Below are positions 1 through 5,503 of a stretch of 5,503 nucleotides of DNA, piece by piece. Source of the DNA: Spirochaetaceae bacterium (GTDB lineage: Bacteria; Spirochaetota; Spirochaetia; Spirochaetales_E; Spirochaetaceae_B); the NCBI GenBank assembly GCA_003249275.1, contig QKJO01000218.1, positions 1 to 5,503 on the forward strand, written 5' to 3'. Each line of letters begins with the position of its first letter. Within the stretch, counting starts at the first letter, position 1. The position numbers and the translations under genes are program-made. Under the pieces are notes generated by a model. It made no database searches. It saw nothing but the letters and a program-made list of their open reading frames with translations, and was not told the DNA's origin.

Positions 1-2
1 AG

Positions 3-1031
3 TTTCAGGGAGGTCCCGACGATGCCCTGGACTGGCTGGGCCGAATCATCGACAAGGTGAAATGGCCTCTTTTTGAACCTCCCGGAAAGCAGGGCCGGTT
101 TCTGCTGCAGGTCGGTCTGATCGGTCCCGATTATGACTGTCTTGTTCCTGTTGAAAAAGGCTTCATGATTCTCGAGGACATCGCCAGATCCATGCACAAA
201 CATCTGGGCAAGGGCAACTGGCTCCACGTATTCGGCTATTCTCACGGACATGATATTCTGTATCCCGATTTCAAGCCTTCCGAATTTCTGGGAGGATTCG
301 ATGCTCTCAAGGATGCGGTCAGGGCGGTTCACAAGAAGGGTCAGAAGGTCAGTTTTTATCTCAATCTGAGAATTGCCGATGAGAGCCTGGTCGAGAACGA
401 TTTCAAGCTTCAGAATGCGGTTTTCATCAACTCCCTGGGCAAGAAGGTGACAGAAAAGGCCCATGACAGAACCTTTGTCGTCATGAATCCCGAAAGCCGG
501 GAGTGGCAGGACAGAATCATCAAAGAGGCGCAGCGCCTTGTCGATCTCGGTGCCGACGGACTGGAGCTGAATTTCAGCGGTGAGCAGTCTCTTCTCGTTC
601 CCCTGGGCGAGCAGTGGGGAGAAGGCATCAGACTCATCATCAGCCGTATCCGTGACATGGGCGTAAAAGTCTGGTACCGGGGCGGGACGGATATCTATCC
701 CGCAGACTGGCTGGAGATGAGCCGGGAAGAGAGTGTTGTGGACAGCGAGGGCCATATCCTTTCCGGCTGTGTGATTGGGGAATTTGATCCCCGTCTCTAC
801 ATGACCCTGGCTCCCGGGCGATCCTATCTAGTACCCATTTCAAGAGAACCCTTTCCCATGACTGAGGGAACCTGCCTGATCCGGGATCTGGAAGATATAA
901 TGGGCGGACTGTTCATCTACGATGAGGAGTATATGGACAAAATAGAGATGATCATGGAACGTGCGGTCAGAGACGCCGGAGAAGAAACTGACGCGGATGT
1001 TGTCGACGAAATGAACAGAGTCTCCCCTTAA
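3..1031 (+). CDS. TIM-barrel glycoside-hydrolase-like protein, 5'-truncated (C-terminal 342 codons)
   Basis: The frame is open from base 3 to the TAA at 1029-1031. The GTG at 57 has no ribosome binding site before it and lies inside continuous protein-like sequence, so the true start is upstream of the window. Counting from the GTG codon as residue 1, the pattern is that of a glycosidase-type (beta/alpha) barrel: WLHVFGYSHGHD (55-66) and a YPDF motif (69-72), then LGGFDALKDAVRAVHKKG (78-95) followed by the strand VSFYLNLR, then MNPESREWQD (143-152), a helix, and GADGLELNFSG (165-175). This order resembles barrels of the DUF6259/alpha-galactosidase-like type, where the strand after the MNP..W helix usually ends in an acidic residue; here Asn172 is in that place. 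The substrate is unknown, and any signal peptide would be outside the window. The family assignment rests on remembered motif patterns. The broad barrel call is fairly safe; the precise family is not. Confidence 0.6.
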   Translation, partial: FQGGPDDALDWLGRIIDKVKWPLFEPPGKQGRFLLQVGLIGPDYDCLVPVEKGFMILEDIARSMHKHLGKGNWLHVFGYSHGHDILYPDFKPSEFLGGFDALKDAVRAVHKKGQKVSFYLNLRIADESLVENDFKLQNAVFINSLGKKVTEKAHDRTFVVMNPESREWQDRIIKEAQRLVDLGADGLELNFSGEQSLLVPLGEQWGEGIRLIISRIRDMGVKVWYRGGTDIYPADWLEMSREESVVDSEGHILSGCVIGEFDPRLYMTLAPGRSYLVPISREPFPMTEGTCLIRDLEDIMGGLFIYDEEYMDKIEMIMERAVRDAGEETDADVVDEMNRVSP

Positions 1032-1089
1032 AGGCTGCCGTCCCTGCATCAATACTCTTCGGATCTTCTGGATTTTCCTGTGAATTATG

Positions 1090-1111
1090 ATATATATTAA
1101 GGAATATATAT
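1090..1111. promoter_or_regulatory. AT-only inverted repeat upstream of the thioredoxin-like gene
   Basis: Two perfect 9-bp arms, ATATATATT (1090-1098) and AATATATAT (1103-1111), flank the 4-base spacer AAGG. The repeat sits in the only sizeable gap between the first two genes and ends 25 bases before the start codon at 1137. The region also has -10-like hexamers: TATGAT at 1086-1091 and TATATT at 1093-1098 and 1107-1112. None has a good -35 box at 16-18 bases. It may be an AT-rich promoter or a binding site for a dimeric regulator. It is a poor terminator candidate because no T-run follows and the stem has only A-T pairs. The repeat is seen directly; its role is inferred. Confidence 0.35.
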
Positions 1112-1123
1112 TGAATGCGTAAC

Positions 1124-1128
1124 AGGAG
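1124..1128 (+). promoter_or_regulatory. Ribosome binding site of the thioredoxin-like gene
   Basis: AGGAG lies 8 bases before the ATG at 1137. It fixes this start, which also gives a well-formed signal peptide. Confidence 0.8.
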
Positions 1129-1136
1129 TCTTTCCA

Positions 1137-1670
1137 ATGAAAATAAGTACAAAGATTATTTTAACCTCCCTTTTGCTGGCAATTCTTGCTCCGGCGGTCC
1201 TGTCAGCCGAAGCTTATCCTCCCGAGGGATGGACCAGTGATATTCTGGCGGCCATTCAGGAATCGGAAAAAACGGGGAAGGAAATCCTGTTGAATTTCAC
1301 CGGATCCGACTGGTGCGTCTGGTGTCACAGGCTCCGGGATGAAGTGTTTACCACGAAAGAGTTCAAAGACTATGCCGAAAAGAATCTCATCCTCGTCTTC
1401 CTGGACTTTCCCCAGGCCATCAAACTGCCGGATGAAATCATAAAGCAGAATCAGGTGATGGCCGCTGTATTCGGAGTGCAGGGATATCCCACAATCTGGC
1501 TGATGGACTCGACCCTGCTCCCCCTGATGAAGACCGGTTACCGGGAGGGGGGCAGCAAGGCCTATATCACTCATCTGAAGGAGGACCGTCCCGTGCTGGA
1601 CGATGCAGTCAAGGATGAGTACAGAAAGATCGTCGGTGATGCCATCCGCAGCAATATAGGCAGCTGGTGA
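1137..1670 (+). CDS. Exported thioredoxin-fold protein (CVWC active site)
   Basis: This 177-residue protein begins with a classic Sec signal peptide: basic n-region MKISTK, hydrophobic core about residues 7-22, and likely cleavage after Ala24 (VLSA) or Ala26 (AEA). There is no lipobox cysteine. The mature part is a single thioredoxin-like domain: strand EILLNF (49-54), then SDWCVWCHRLRDEVF (57-71) with redox cysteines 60 and 63, strand LILVFLDF (84-91), and GYPT (116-119) with the expected cis-Pro118. The long W-C-x-W-C-x-x-L-x-x-E-V-F signature is typical of the Thioredoxin_7/DUF255-like group, where CGWC is more usual; here Val replaces Gly. A thiol-disulfide reductase or oxidase role in the periplasm is likely, but the partner is unknown: no DsbD-like or cytochrome c maturation gene is nearby. 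The C-terminal 30 residues are charged and beyond the core fold. It has its own ribosome binding site and 105 bp upstream, so it may be transcribed alone. Confidence 0.85.
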   Translation: MKISTKIILTSLLLAILAPAVLSAEAYPPEGWTSDILAAIQESEKTGKEILLNFTGSDWCVWCHRLRDEVFTTKEFKDYAEKNLILVFLDFPQAIKLPDEIIKQNQVMAAVFGVQGYPTIWLMDSTLLPLMKTGYREGGSKAYITHLKEDRPVLDDAVKDEYRKIVGDAIRSNIGSW

Positions 1671-1673
1671 TTT

Positions 1674-2114
1674 TCAGTCCAGAAAGGTCTCTCTGATCAG
1701 ACTCTTCCACTCTCCGGGGATCGGCCTGGGACGGCCTTCCGTCAGGGATACACAGCCTACTTTGACTTCCAGTTCGGCCAGCAGCTCTTCCTCTCTGTAG
1801 ATCTTCTGGTCGAAGATCATCATGAAATTTTCACATTTTGAAACTCTGGTTCGGACAGTCAGCAGATCCTCCAGAAAGGCGGGTCTGTTGTATCCGGCAG
1901 TGAGGGATCTGACGACAAAGGCCAGTCCCGATTCATTGAGAAGGGCTGCCTGATCTCCCCCGAGGAGGCGGATGAGCTCGCTCCTTCCGTGTTCAGCCAT
2001 GTCCAGATAACGGCTGTGGTAGACGACTCCGCCCGCATCTGTATCGCTGTAATAGACCCTTTTCGGGAAATAATGGGTTTTATCCTTTATAATACCTGAT
2101 AACGCACTATTCAT
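1674..2114 (-). CDS. YbgC-like acyl-CoA thioesterase (hotdog fold, 4HBT family)
   Basis: This 146-residue protein is close to the usual YbgC length of about 130-140. It carries the family signature RVYYSDTDAGGVVYHSRYLD (residues 19-38). By analogy with 4-hydroxybenzoyl-CoA thioesterase and YbgC, Asp26 is the likely catalytic acid and His33 the conserved partner. EHGRSELIR (41-49) follows on the central hotdog helix, and the remainder forms the beta sheet. Members hydrolyse short-chain or aromatic acyl-CoA esters in the cytoplasm. In many Gram-negative bacteria ybgC precedes tolQRA-pal, but no tol gene is visible here, so a Tol-Pal link is not supported and I give no symbol. The ATG at 2114 is the first in frame after a TAG, and no later in-frame ATG, GTG or TTG precedes the conserved block. 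The upstream sequence has only a weak GGAT 12-13 bases away, so initiation may be inefficient. Confidence 0.88.
   Translation of the reverse strand: MNSALSGIIKDKTHYFPKRVYYSDTDAGGVVYHSRYLDMAEHGRSELIRLLGGDQAALLNESGLAFVVRSLTAGYNRPAFLEDLLTVRTRVSKCENFMMIFDQKIYREEELLAELEVKVGCVSLTEGRPRPIPGEWKSLIRETFLD
2088..2093 (+). promoter_or_regulatory. Candidate -10 box for the sulfhydrylase-kinase operon
   Basis: A perfect TATAAT on the plus strand lies 51 bases before the ATG at 2145, inside the 5' end of the divergent thioesterase gene. Transcription would start near 2100 and give a leader of about 45 bases. There is no convincing -35 hexamer at 16-18 bases (the sequence there is GGGAAA or close to it) and no extended TGn, so activator dependence or a chance match are both possible. 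Confidence 0.4.
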
Positions 2115-2135
2115 GACGACATACTACATCCAGTT

Positions 2136-2140
2136 GGAGG
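2136..2140 (+). promoter_or_regulatory. Ribosome binding site of the PLP enzyme gene
   Basis: GGAGG is followed by only four bases, GACA, before the ATG at 2145. The spacing is short but the match is strong, and no better start is nearby. Confidence 0.7.
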
Positions 2141-2144
2141 GACA

Positions 2145-3368
2145 ATGAAAGGGTTTATCACAAAATCTGTACACGGATCATCCCGGAGTCTCCGGAACAA
2201 GGACCCCTACGGCTCCCTGAAAATGCCGGTTTACGACTCTTCCGCCTTTGAGTTCGCCAGTTCAGAGGACATCGAGTCGGCCTTCACAGGGGAAAAACCG
2301 GCTCATGCCTACAGCCGGGTGAGCAATCCGACGGTAGCCGAGCTGGAGAACAGACTTGCCGATCTGGCCGGTGCGGAATCCTGTCTCTGCATGAGCTCGG
2401 GTATGGCAGCCGTATCCGCCGTCTTTCTGGATCTCTGCCGTCAGGGAGACAGCATCGTTTCCTCCTCCTATCTCTTCGGCAATACCCTGGGGCTCTTTGA
2501 AAACACCCTCAGGCCCTTCGGAGTGGATGTCCGCTTTGCGGATATGGAGAACCTTTCGGATCTGGAGAGTAAAATTGACGCTACGACCAGAGCCCTCTTT
2601 CTGGAGAACATCTCCAACCCCCAGCTCATGGTCTTTGATATCCGGGCCATTGCCGAAATCGCCCGGAAACACGGTGTTCTTCTCATCATAGACAATACCC
2701 TGCTGACGCCCTATCTGTTCTCTTCAAAGGAGGCCGGTGCGGACATCGAGATCCTGTCCAGTACCAAAGCCATTTCGGGGGGAGGAACGGGCCTGGGCGG
2801 GGCTGTTCTGGCCTATGATCAGGGACGCTGGGGAAAGCTCGGTCTGCAGGGCGGTCCCGACTATATCAAAAATCTGAGAAAAAACACCTACCGCAACCTG
2901 GGCAGCTGTCTCTCTCCCGCAGCAGCCTCCATGCAGCTGCTGGGGCTGGAAACCCTGGCACTGAGGGTAGACCGTTCCTGTGAAAATGCACTGATGATTC
3001 ATGACTTTCTGAAGGATCAGCCCGGGATTGTTTCCGTTCATTACCCGGGTGCACCGGGAAACAGGTACTACCCCCTGCTTCAGGAGCAGTACAGGGGCAG
3101 GTCGGGAAGCCTCCTCCTGTTTGAAATGGAGAGCAGGGAGCGGTGTTTTGGTTTTATGAACCGCCTGCAGATCATTAAACGGGCCACCAACTTCTGTGAT
3201 AATAAATCATTGATCATTCATCCCGCATCAACTATATTCTGTGATTATACCCCCCGGCAGTGTGCCGATATGGGGATAACTGAGGGAATGATCAGGCTCT
3301 CGGCGGGCATCGAAGATATTGAAGACTTGAAGGAAGACCTGCAAAGGGCGCTCACCGGTTCAGATTAA
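2145..3368 (+). CDS. Cys/Met-metabolism PLP enzyme, probably homoserine sulfhydrylase (MetY/MetZ-like)
   Basis: This 407-residue protein is full length for the fold-type I trans-sulfuration family. Visible landmarks: YSRVSNPT (56-63), whose Tyr56 and Arg58 bind the phosphate of the neighbouring subunit's PLP; SSGMAAV (84-90); Asp183 in IIDNT, which pairs with the pyridine nitrogen; SSTKAISGG (205-213) with the Schiff-base Lys208; IHPAST (358-363); and Arg384 in IRLSAGIED for the substrate carboxylate. The ring-stacking position reads LFGNT (110-114): Phe111 replaces the Tyr of methionine gamma-lyase and MetY, and Asn113 replaces the lyase's special Cys. Phe here is familiar from MetZ-type enzymes, while GGGTGLGG after the lysine is more like MetY. 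The likely reaction is sulfide addition to O-acyl-homoserine to give homocysteine in the cytoplasm. Cystathionine gamma-synthase or a lyase cannot be excluded. The gene is first in a probable operon with the kinase 11 bp downstream. Confidence 0.85.
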   Translation: MKGFITKSVHGSSRSLRNKDPYGSLKMPVYDSSAFEFASSEDIESAFTGEKPAHAYSRVSNPTVAELENRLADLAGAESCLCMSSGMAAVSAVFLDLCRQGDSIVSSSYLFGNTLGLFENTLRPFGVDVRFADMENLSDLESKIDATTRALFLENISNPQLMVFDIRAIAEIARKHGVLLIIDNTLLTPYLFSSKEAGADIEILSSTKAISGGGTGLGGAVLAYDQGRWGKLGLQGGPDYIKNLRKNTYRNLGSCLSPAAASMQLLGLETLALRVDRSCENALMIHDFLKDQPGIVSVHYPGAPGNRYYPLLQEQYRGRSGSLLLFEMESRERCFGFMNRLQIIKRATNFCDNKSLIIHPASTIFCDYTPRQCADMGITEGMIRLSAGIEDIEDLKEDLQRALTGSD

Positions 3369-3372
3369 GGGG
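3367..3372 (+). promoter_or_regulatory. Ribosome binding site deciding the TTG start of the kinase
   Basis: AAGGGG overlaps the last two bases of the preceding TAA stop (3366-3368) and lies 7 bases before the TTG at 3380. This supports the non-ATG start and suggests translational coupling to the PLP enzyme gene. Confidence 0.65.
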
Positions 3373-3379
3373 TTCCGTA

Positions 3380-4972
3380 TTGAGTCGTGCCGTCATCATC
3401 ACCGTAACGGTCCTGACATTGGCTGCCATACACGCCGTTATCTATCTCGTCTCGCTGCGTTCAAGGATGAAACGGGCGGAAAAGGCTTCCCGGGAGACGG
3501 GAAATCTCTGGAAAGAGTATGTCAGCATCTCTCCTGCCGGAATTCTGATCCTCTCGCCTGAAGGCCATATTAGGGAGATCAATCCCGCCGCCGAGAAGAT
3601 CCTCGGTCTGCAGAGCCGCAAATCCGCCGGGCTTCCGTTGGGCAGAGTCTTTCCGGATGTTTCCTATTTTGAGAATTATCTGACAAATCCCGGCGACCCA
3701 ACCCTGGCGGGAGGAGAGTTGAGTTACCGTCATCCCGGCGGAAAATCAAGAATCCTCTCTGCAAAATCGGTCCCCCTGGATAAGGGGACGGGGCATCTTA
3801 TCTCCCTTCTGGATATCACCGAAATCAGAGAGTATCAAAGACGCAGAGAGCTGAGACAGAAGGAGCTGCAGTCAATCATCGATATCATACCCGCCATGAT
3901 CTATGTGAAAGACGGCAGGGGAACATTCCTGATGGCGAATCAGTCCTGCGCCGACAGCATGGGCTACAGGGTCGACGAAATCGTCGGGACCAGTCATCGG
4001 GACCTCCATGACTATCCCGATGAAGTGGAGATGATGCTGGCCTCTGACAGAAAGGTTCTGATTACGGGAGAAAGAATCCATATAGGAGAGGAGTGCATCA
4101 CCCTGAAGTCGGGAAAGAACGTCTATATCGAAACGGTCAAGATGCCCTATGTCACCGTGGATACGGGAGAACCTGCCGTTCTGGGCATTTCCTGGGACAT
4201 CACCGACAAGGTCAGACTGCAGAAGGAGATTCAGAAGAATGAGAGCCTCAGGTCTCTGGGAGTCCTTGCCGGAGGCATAGCCCATGACTTCAACAACCAG
4301 CTGATGGGTATTCTCGGATATCTGGAGCTTCTCGGTCTTGAACAGCAGACCGGAAAGGGGCAGGAGTGTCTGGAGGGCATTCGGTCATCATCAAAAAAGG
4401 CGGCATCCCTCGTCAGAGATCTCCTGAGTTTCAGCAGGGAGTACCGGAAACAGGTCCGGCCCTTTGATATTCACAGGGTTCTGGATGACGCCATCCGGAC
4501 AGCGGGAGATCCGGGCAGCCTGTCTGAAAGAATCCGATGCCGTTACAACTCCAGGGTGAAGGAGATCTCGGGAGATCCCAATCTTCTGCAGTATGCCTTC
4601 CAGAATCTGATCCTCAACGCGGGTGACGCAGTCGGAAAAACCGGCACCATCCTTGTCTCAACAGAGGATCTGGATGTGGAAGAAGCTTCTGAAATCACGG
4701 ATGTGACGGTTCCGGAAGCGGGGCATTACCTTGTCGTATCCATTGAGGATGACGGAGCGGGAATGACGGAAGAGGTTCAGTCTCATATCTTTGAACCCTT
4801 TTATTCAACAAAAGGAGAGGGCGCCGGGTCCGGCATGGGCCTGGCTGCCGTATACGGCACCGTAAAAAGCCACCATGGATTCATCGATGTGCGGAGCACG
4901 CCGGGGCAGGGATCTCTTTTCAGAGTATTTCTGCCTGCCGATGGGCCCCGGACGGCTCCAGCCGCACTTTAA
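3380..4972 (+). CDS. Membrane-anchored PAS-PAS sensor histidine kinase
   Basis: The 530-residue product starts at TTG. A single hydrophobic helix (about 4-25) followed by RSRMKR suggests the N-terminus outside and the rest in the cytoplasm, with no extracytoplasmic sensor domain. Two PAS domains follow: the first about 43-148 (SPAGILILSPEGHIREINPA, 51-70), the second about 163-276 (IPAMIYVKDGRGTFLMAN, 170-187, PAS_4-like). A charged helix at 148-163 joins them. The phospho-acceptor is His302 in GGIAHDFNNQL (298-308), typical of the HPK4-type AHDFNN group. The ATPase domain is complete: N-box NLILNAGDAV (409-418), G1 DDGAGM (457-462), F-box FEPFYSTK (471-478) and G2 GAGSGMGLA (481-489). It ends without a receiver domain, and no response regulator is visible, so the partner is unknown. 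The signal is probably cytoplasmic or membrane-derived. Its position 11 bp after a sulfur-amino-acid enzyme hints at co-expression only. Confidence 0.93.
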   Translation: MSRAVIITVTVLTLAAIHAVIYLVSLRSRMKRAEKASRETGNLWKEYVSISPAGILILSPEGHIREINPAAEKILGLQSRKSAGLPLGRVFPDVSYFENYLTNPGDPTLAGGELSYRHPGGKSRILSAKSVPLDKGTGHLISLLDITEIREYQRRRELRQKELQSIIDIIPAMIYVKDGRGTFLMANQSCADSMGYRVDEIVGTSHRDLHDYPDEVEMMLASDRKVLITGERIHIGEECITLKSGKNVYIETVKMPYVTVDTGEPAVLGISWDITDKVRLQKEIQKNESLRSLGVLAGGIAHDFNNQLMGILGYLELLGLEQQTGKGQECLEGIRSSSKKAASLVRDLLSFSREYRKQVRPFDIHRVLDDAIRTAGDPGSLSERIRCRYNSRVKEISGDPNLLQYAFQNLILNAGDAVGKTGTILVSTEDLDVEEASEITDVTVPEAGHYLVVSIEDDGAGMTEEVQSHIFEPFYSTKGEGAGSGMGLAAVYGTVKSHHGFIDVRSTPGQGSLFRVFLPADGPRTAPAAL

Positions 4973-5002
4973 TATATTCGGGGTTTTCATTAAGATGAGA
5001 CC

Positions 5003-5503
5003 ATGATACTGACCATCCGCAAATTCACCGTCAATAAAGATAACGACTACGAAAAAATGACCTCTAAAGTGGGTCAGCTGAGAATCTTCCTGGAGCATAT
5101 CCTCTCCGGCCAGGTTCCCCATGATACTTACTCTTCCGATGATCTTCTGGAGTTCTGCCGTTCCCTTATCGCTTACCAGAGACCGGCTGAGCCCGGTCTG
5201 GCCGGAGGTTCCTGGAGCGTCTCGCCTTCTCCTGAAGAAATTTCCGCAGAAGACAGAATGGATTATCACTACTTCCCCACGTTTCTGGCCCTCTCTCTCC
5301 TGGTGACCTGCAGTTCCAGGGACGAACGGGTCGGTCGGATCCCCGGTTTTGAAGAGGCGCTGGAGCAAGGGTTTGCCTTCACAATGACGGAAAATCTGGA
5401 GGGAGTCGGATTCAGTACCCTTTTTCAGCAGGTTGAAACGGTCCTGATCTTAGGATCCGGCGGATGCATCGCATGGCTGGCCGGACATCCCGGCTGCTGC
5501 CCC
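5003..5503 (+). CDS. Unknown protein, 3'-truncated (first 167 codons)
   Basis: An open frame begins at ATG 5003 and continues without a stop to the right edge. Most codons end in C or G, matching the neighbouring genes, which supports it as real. The upstream AAGATGAG (4992-4999) is only a weak ribosome binding site, 3 bases from the ATG. I do not recognise the family. Visible parts: a charged N-terminus (MILTIRKFTVNKDNDYEKM); a helical stretch about 22-60; a Pro/Ser/Gly-rich linker about 61-83; YHYFPTFLALSLLV (88-101), which may be a buried helix; IPGFEEALEQG (113-123); and a hydrophobic segment VLILGSGGCIAWLAG (147-161). Five cysteines (52, 103, 155, 165, 166) are present, the last pair at the cut edge. 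There is no signal peptide, so it is probably cytoplasmic. It lies 30 bp after the kinase on the same strand and is likely co-transcribed. It could be an accessory to the kinase or unrelated. Confidence 0.7.
   Translation, partial: MILTIRKFTVNKDNDYEKMTSKVGQLRIFLEHILSGQVPHDTYSSDDLLEFCRSLIAYQRPAEPGLAGGSWSVSPSPEEISAEDRMDYHYFPTFLALSLLVTCSSRDERVGRIPGFEEALEQGFAFTMTENLEGVGFSTLFQQVETVLILGSGGCIAWLAGHPGCCP

Noticed and set aside
57..59. GTG as the start codon of the TIM-barrel gene
   Set aside because: The frame is open upstream to base 3 with protein-like sequence (FQGGPDDALDWLGRIIDK), and no ribosome binding site precedes the GTG.
1203..1574. 123-codon minus-strand frame opposite the thioredoxin gene
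   Set aside because: It lies entirely within a well-supported gene with intact motifs and is a shadow of it.
1692..1701. 10-bp palindrome TCTGATCAGA at the end of the thioesterase gene
   Set aside because: It is short, has no loop or T-run, and such palindromes are expected by chance. It is not a terminator.
2183..2195. Inverted repeat CCGGAG-T-CTCCGG near the start of the PLP enzyme gene
   Set aside because: The arms are only 6 bp, separated by 1 base, within codons for Ser-Arg-Ser-Leu-Arg. A 1-base loop cannot form a good hairpin, and the location is coding.
4973..5002. Possible terminator between the kinase and the right-edge gene
   Set aside because: The 30 bases contain no stem of useful length; the TTTT run at 4984-4987 has no hairpin before it.
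5121..5306. 61-codon plus-strand frame inside the right-edge gene
   Set aside because: It is a +1 shadow of the longer open frame starting at 5003, which has the C/G-ending codon pattern.
4805..5368. 187-codon minus-strand open frame spanning the kinase end and the next gene
   Set aside because: It overlaps the kinase's G2 box in opposite sense and is rich in arginine and glycine without recognisable motifs. The plus-strand frames fit the local codon pattern better.

Overview
The window reads as ordinary bacterial chromosome: tightly packed genes, moderately GC-rich codons with C or G favoured at third positions, and no tRNA, rRNA, insertion sequence, CRISPR array or phage gene that I can recognise. 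The taxon cannot be fixed from the sequence alone. The mix of genes would suit a free-living anaerobe such as a spirochaete or a Bacteroidetes-like lineage, but that is an impression and not a demonstration.

Layout from left to right. (1) The 3' part of a TIM-barrel, glycoside-hydrolase-like gene whose reading frame is open at the left edge. (2) A 105-bp gap with an AT-only 9-bp inverted repeat and a clear ribosome binding site, then a small exported thioredoxin-fold protein with a CVWC motif. (3) On the minus strand, a YbgC-type hotdog acyl-CoA thioesterase that converges on the thioredoxin gene with only 3 bp between the stop codons. (4) Divergent from it, with 30 bp between start codons, a Cys/Met-metabolism PLP enzyme of the homoserine sulfhydrylase type. 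(5) Eleven bp after that, a membrane-anchored histidine kinase with two PAS domains, a TTG start and a ribosome binding site that overlaps the upstream stop codon. (6) Thirty bp later, the beginning of a gene of unknown function that runs off the right edge.

Genes 4 to 6 probably form one transcription unit. The best promoter signal for it is a perfect TATAAT that lies inside the 5' end of the divergent thioesterase gene. The kinase has no receiver domain and no response regulator is visible, so its partner must lie outside the window. The link between a sulfur-amino-acid enzyme and a two-component kinase is a positional observation; no functional connection is shown.

I do not see a convincing novel system. 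The points most worth checking are the sulfhydrylase-kinase-unknown gene cluster, the unrecognised right-edge gene, the altered acidic position in the TIM-barrel protein, and the very compact divergent and convergent junctions.
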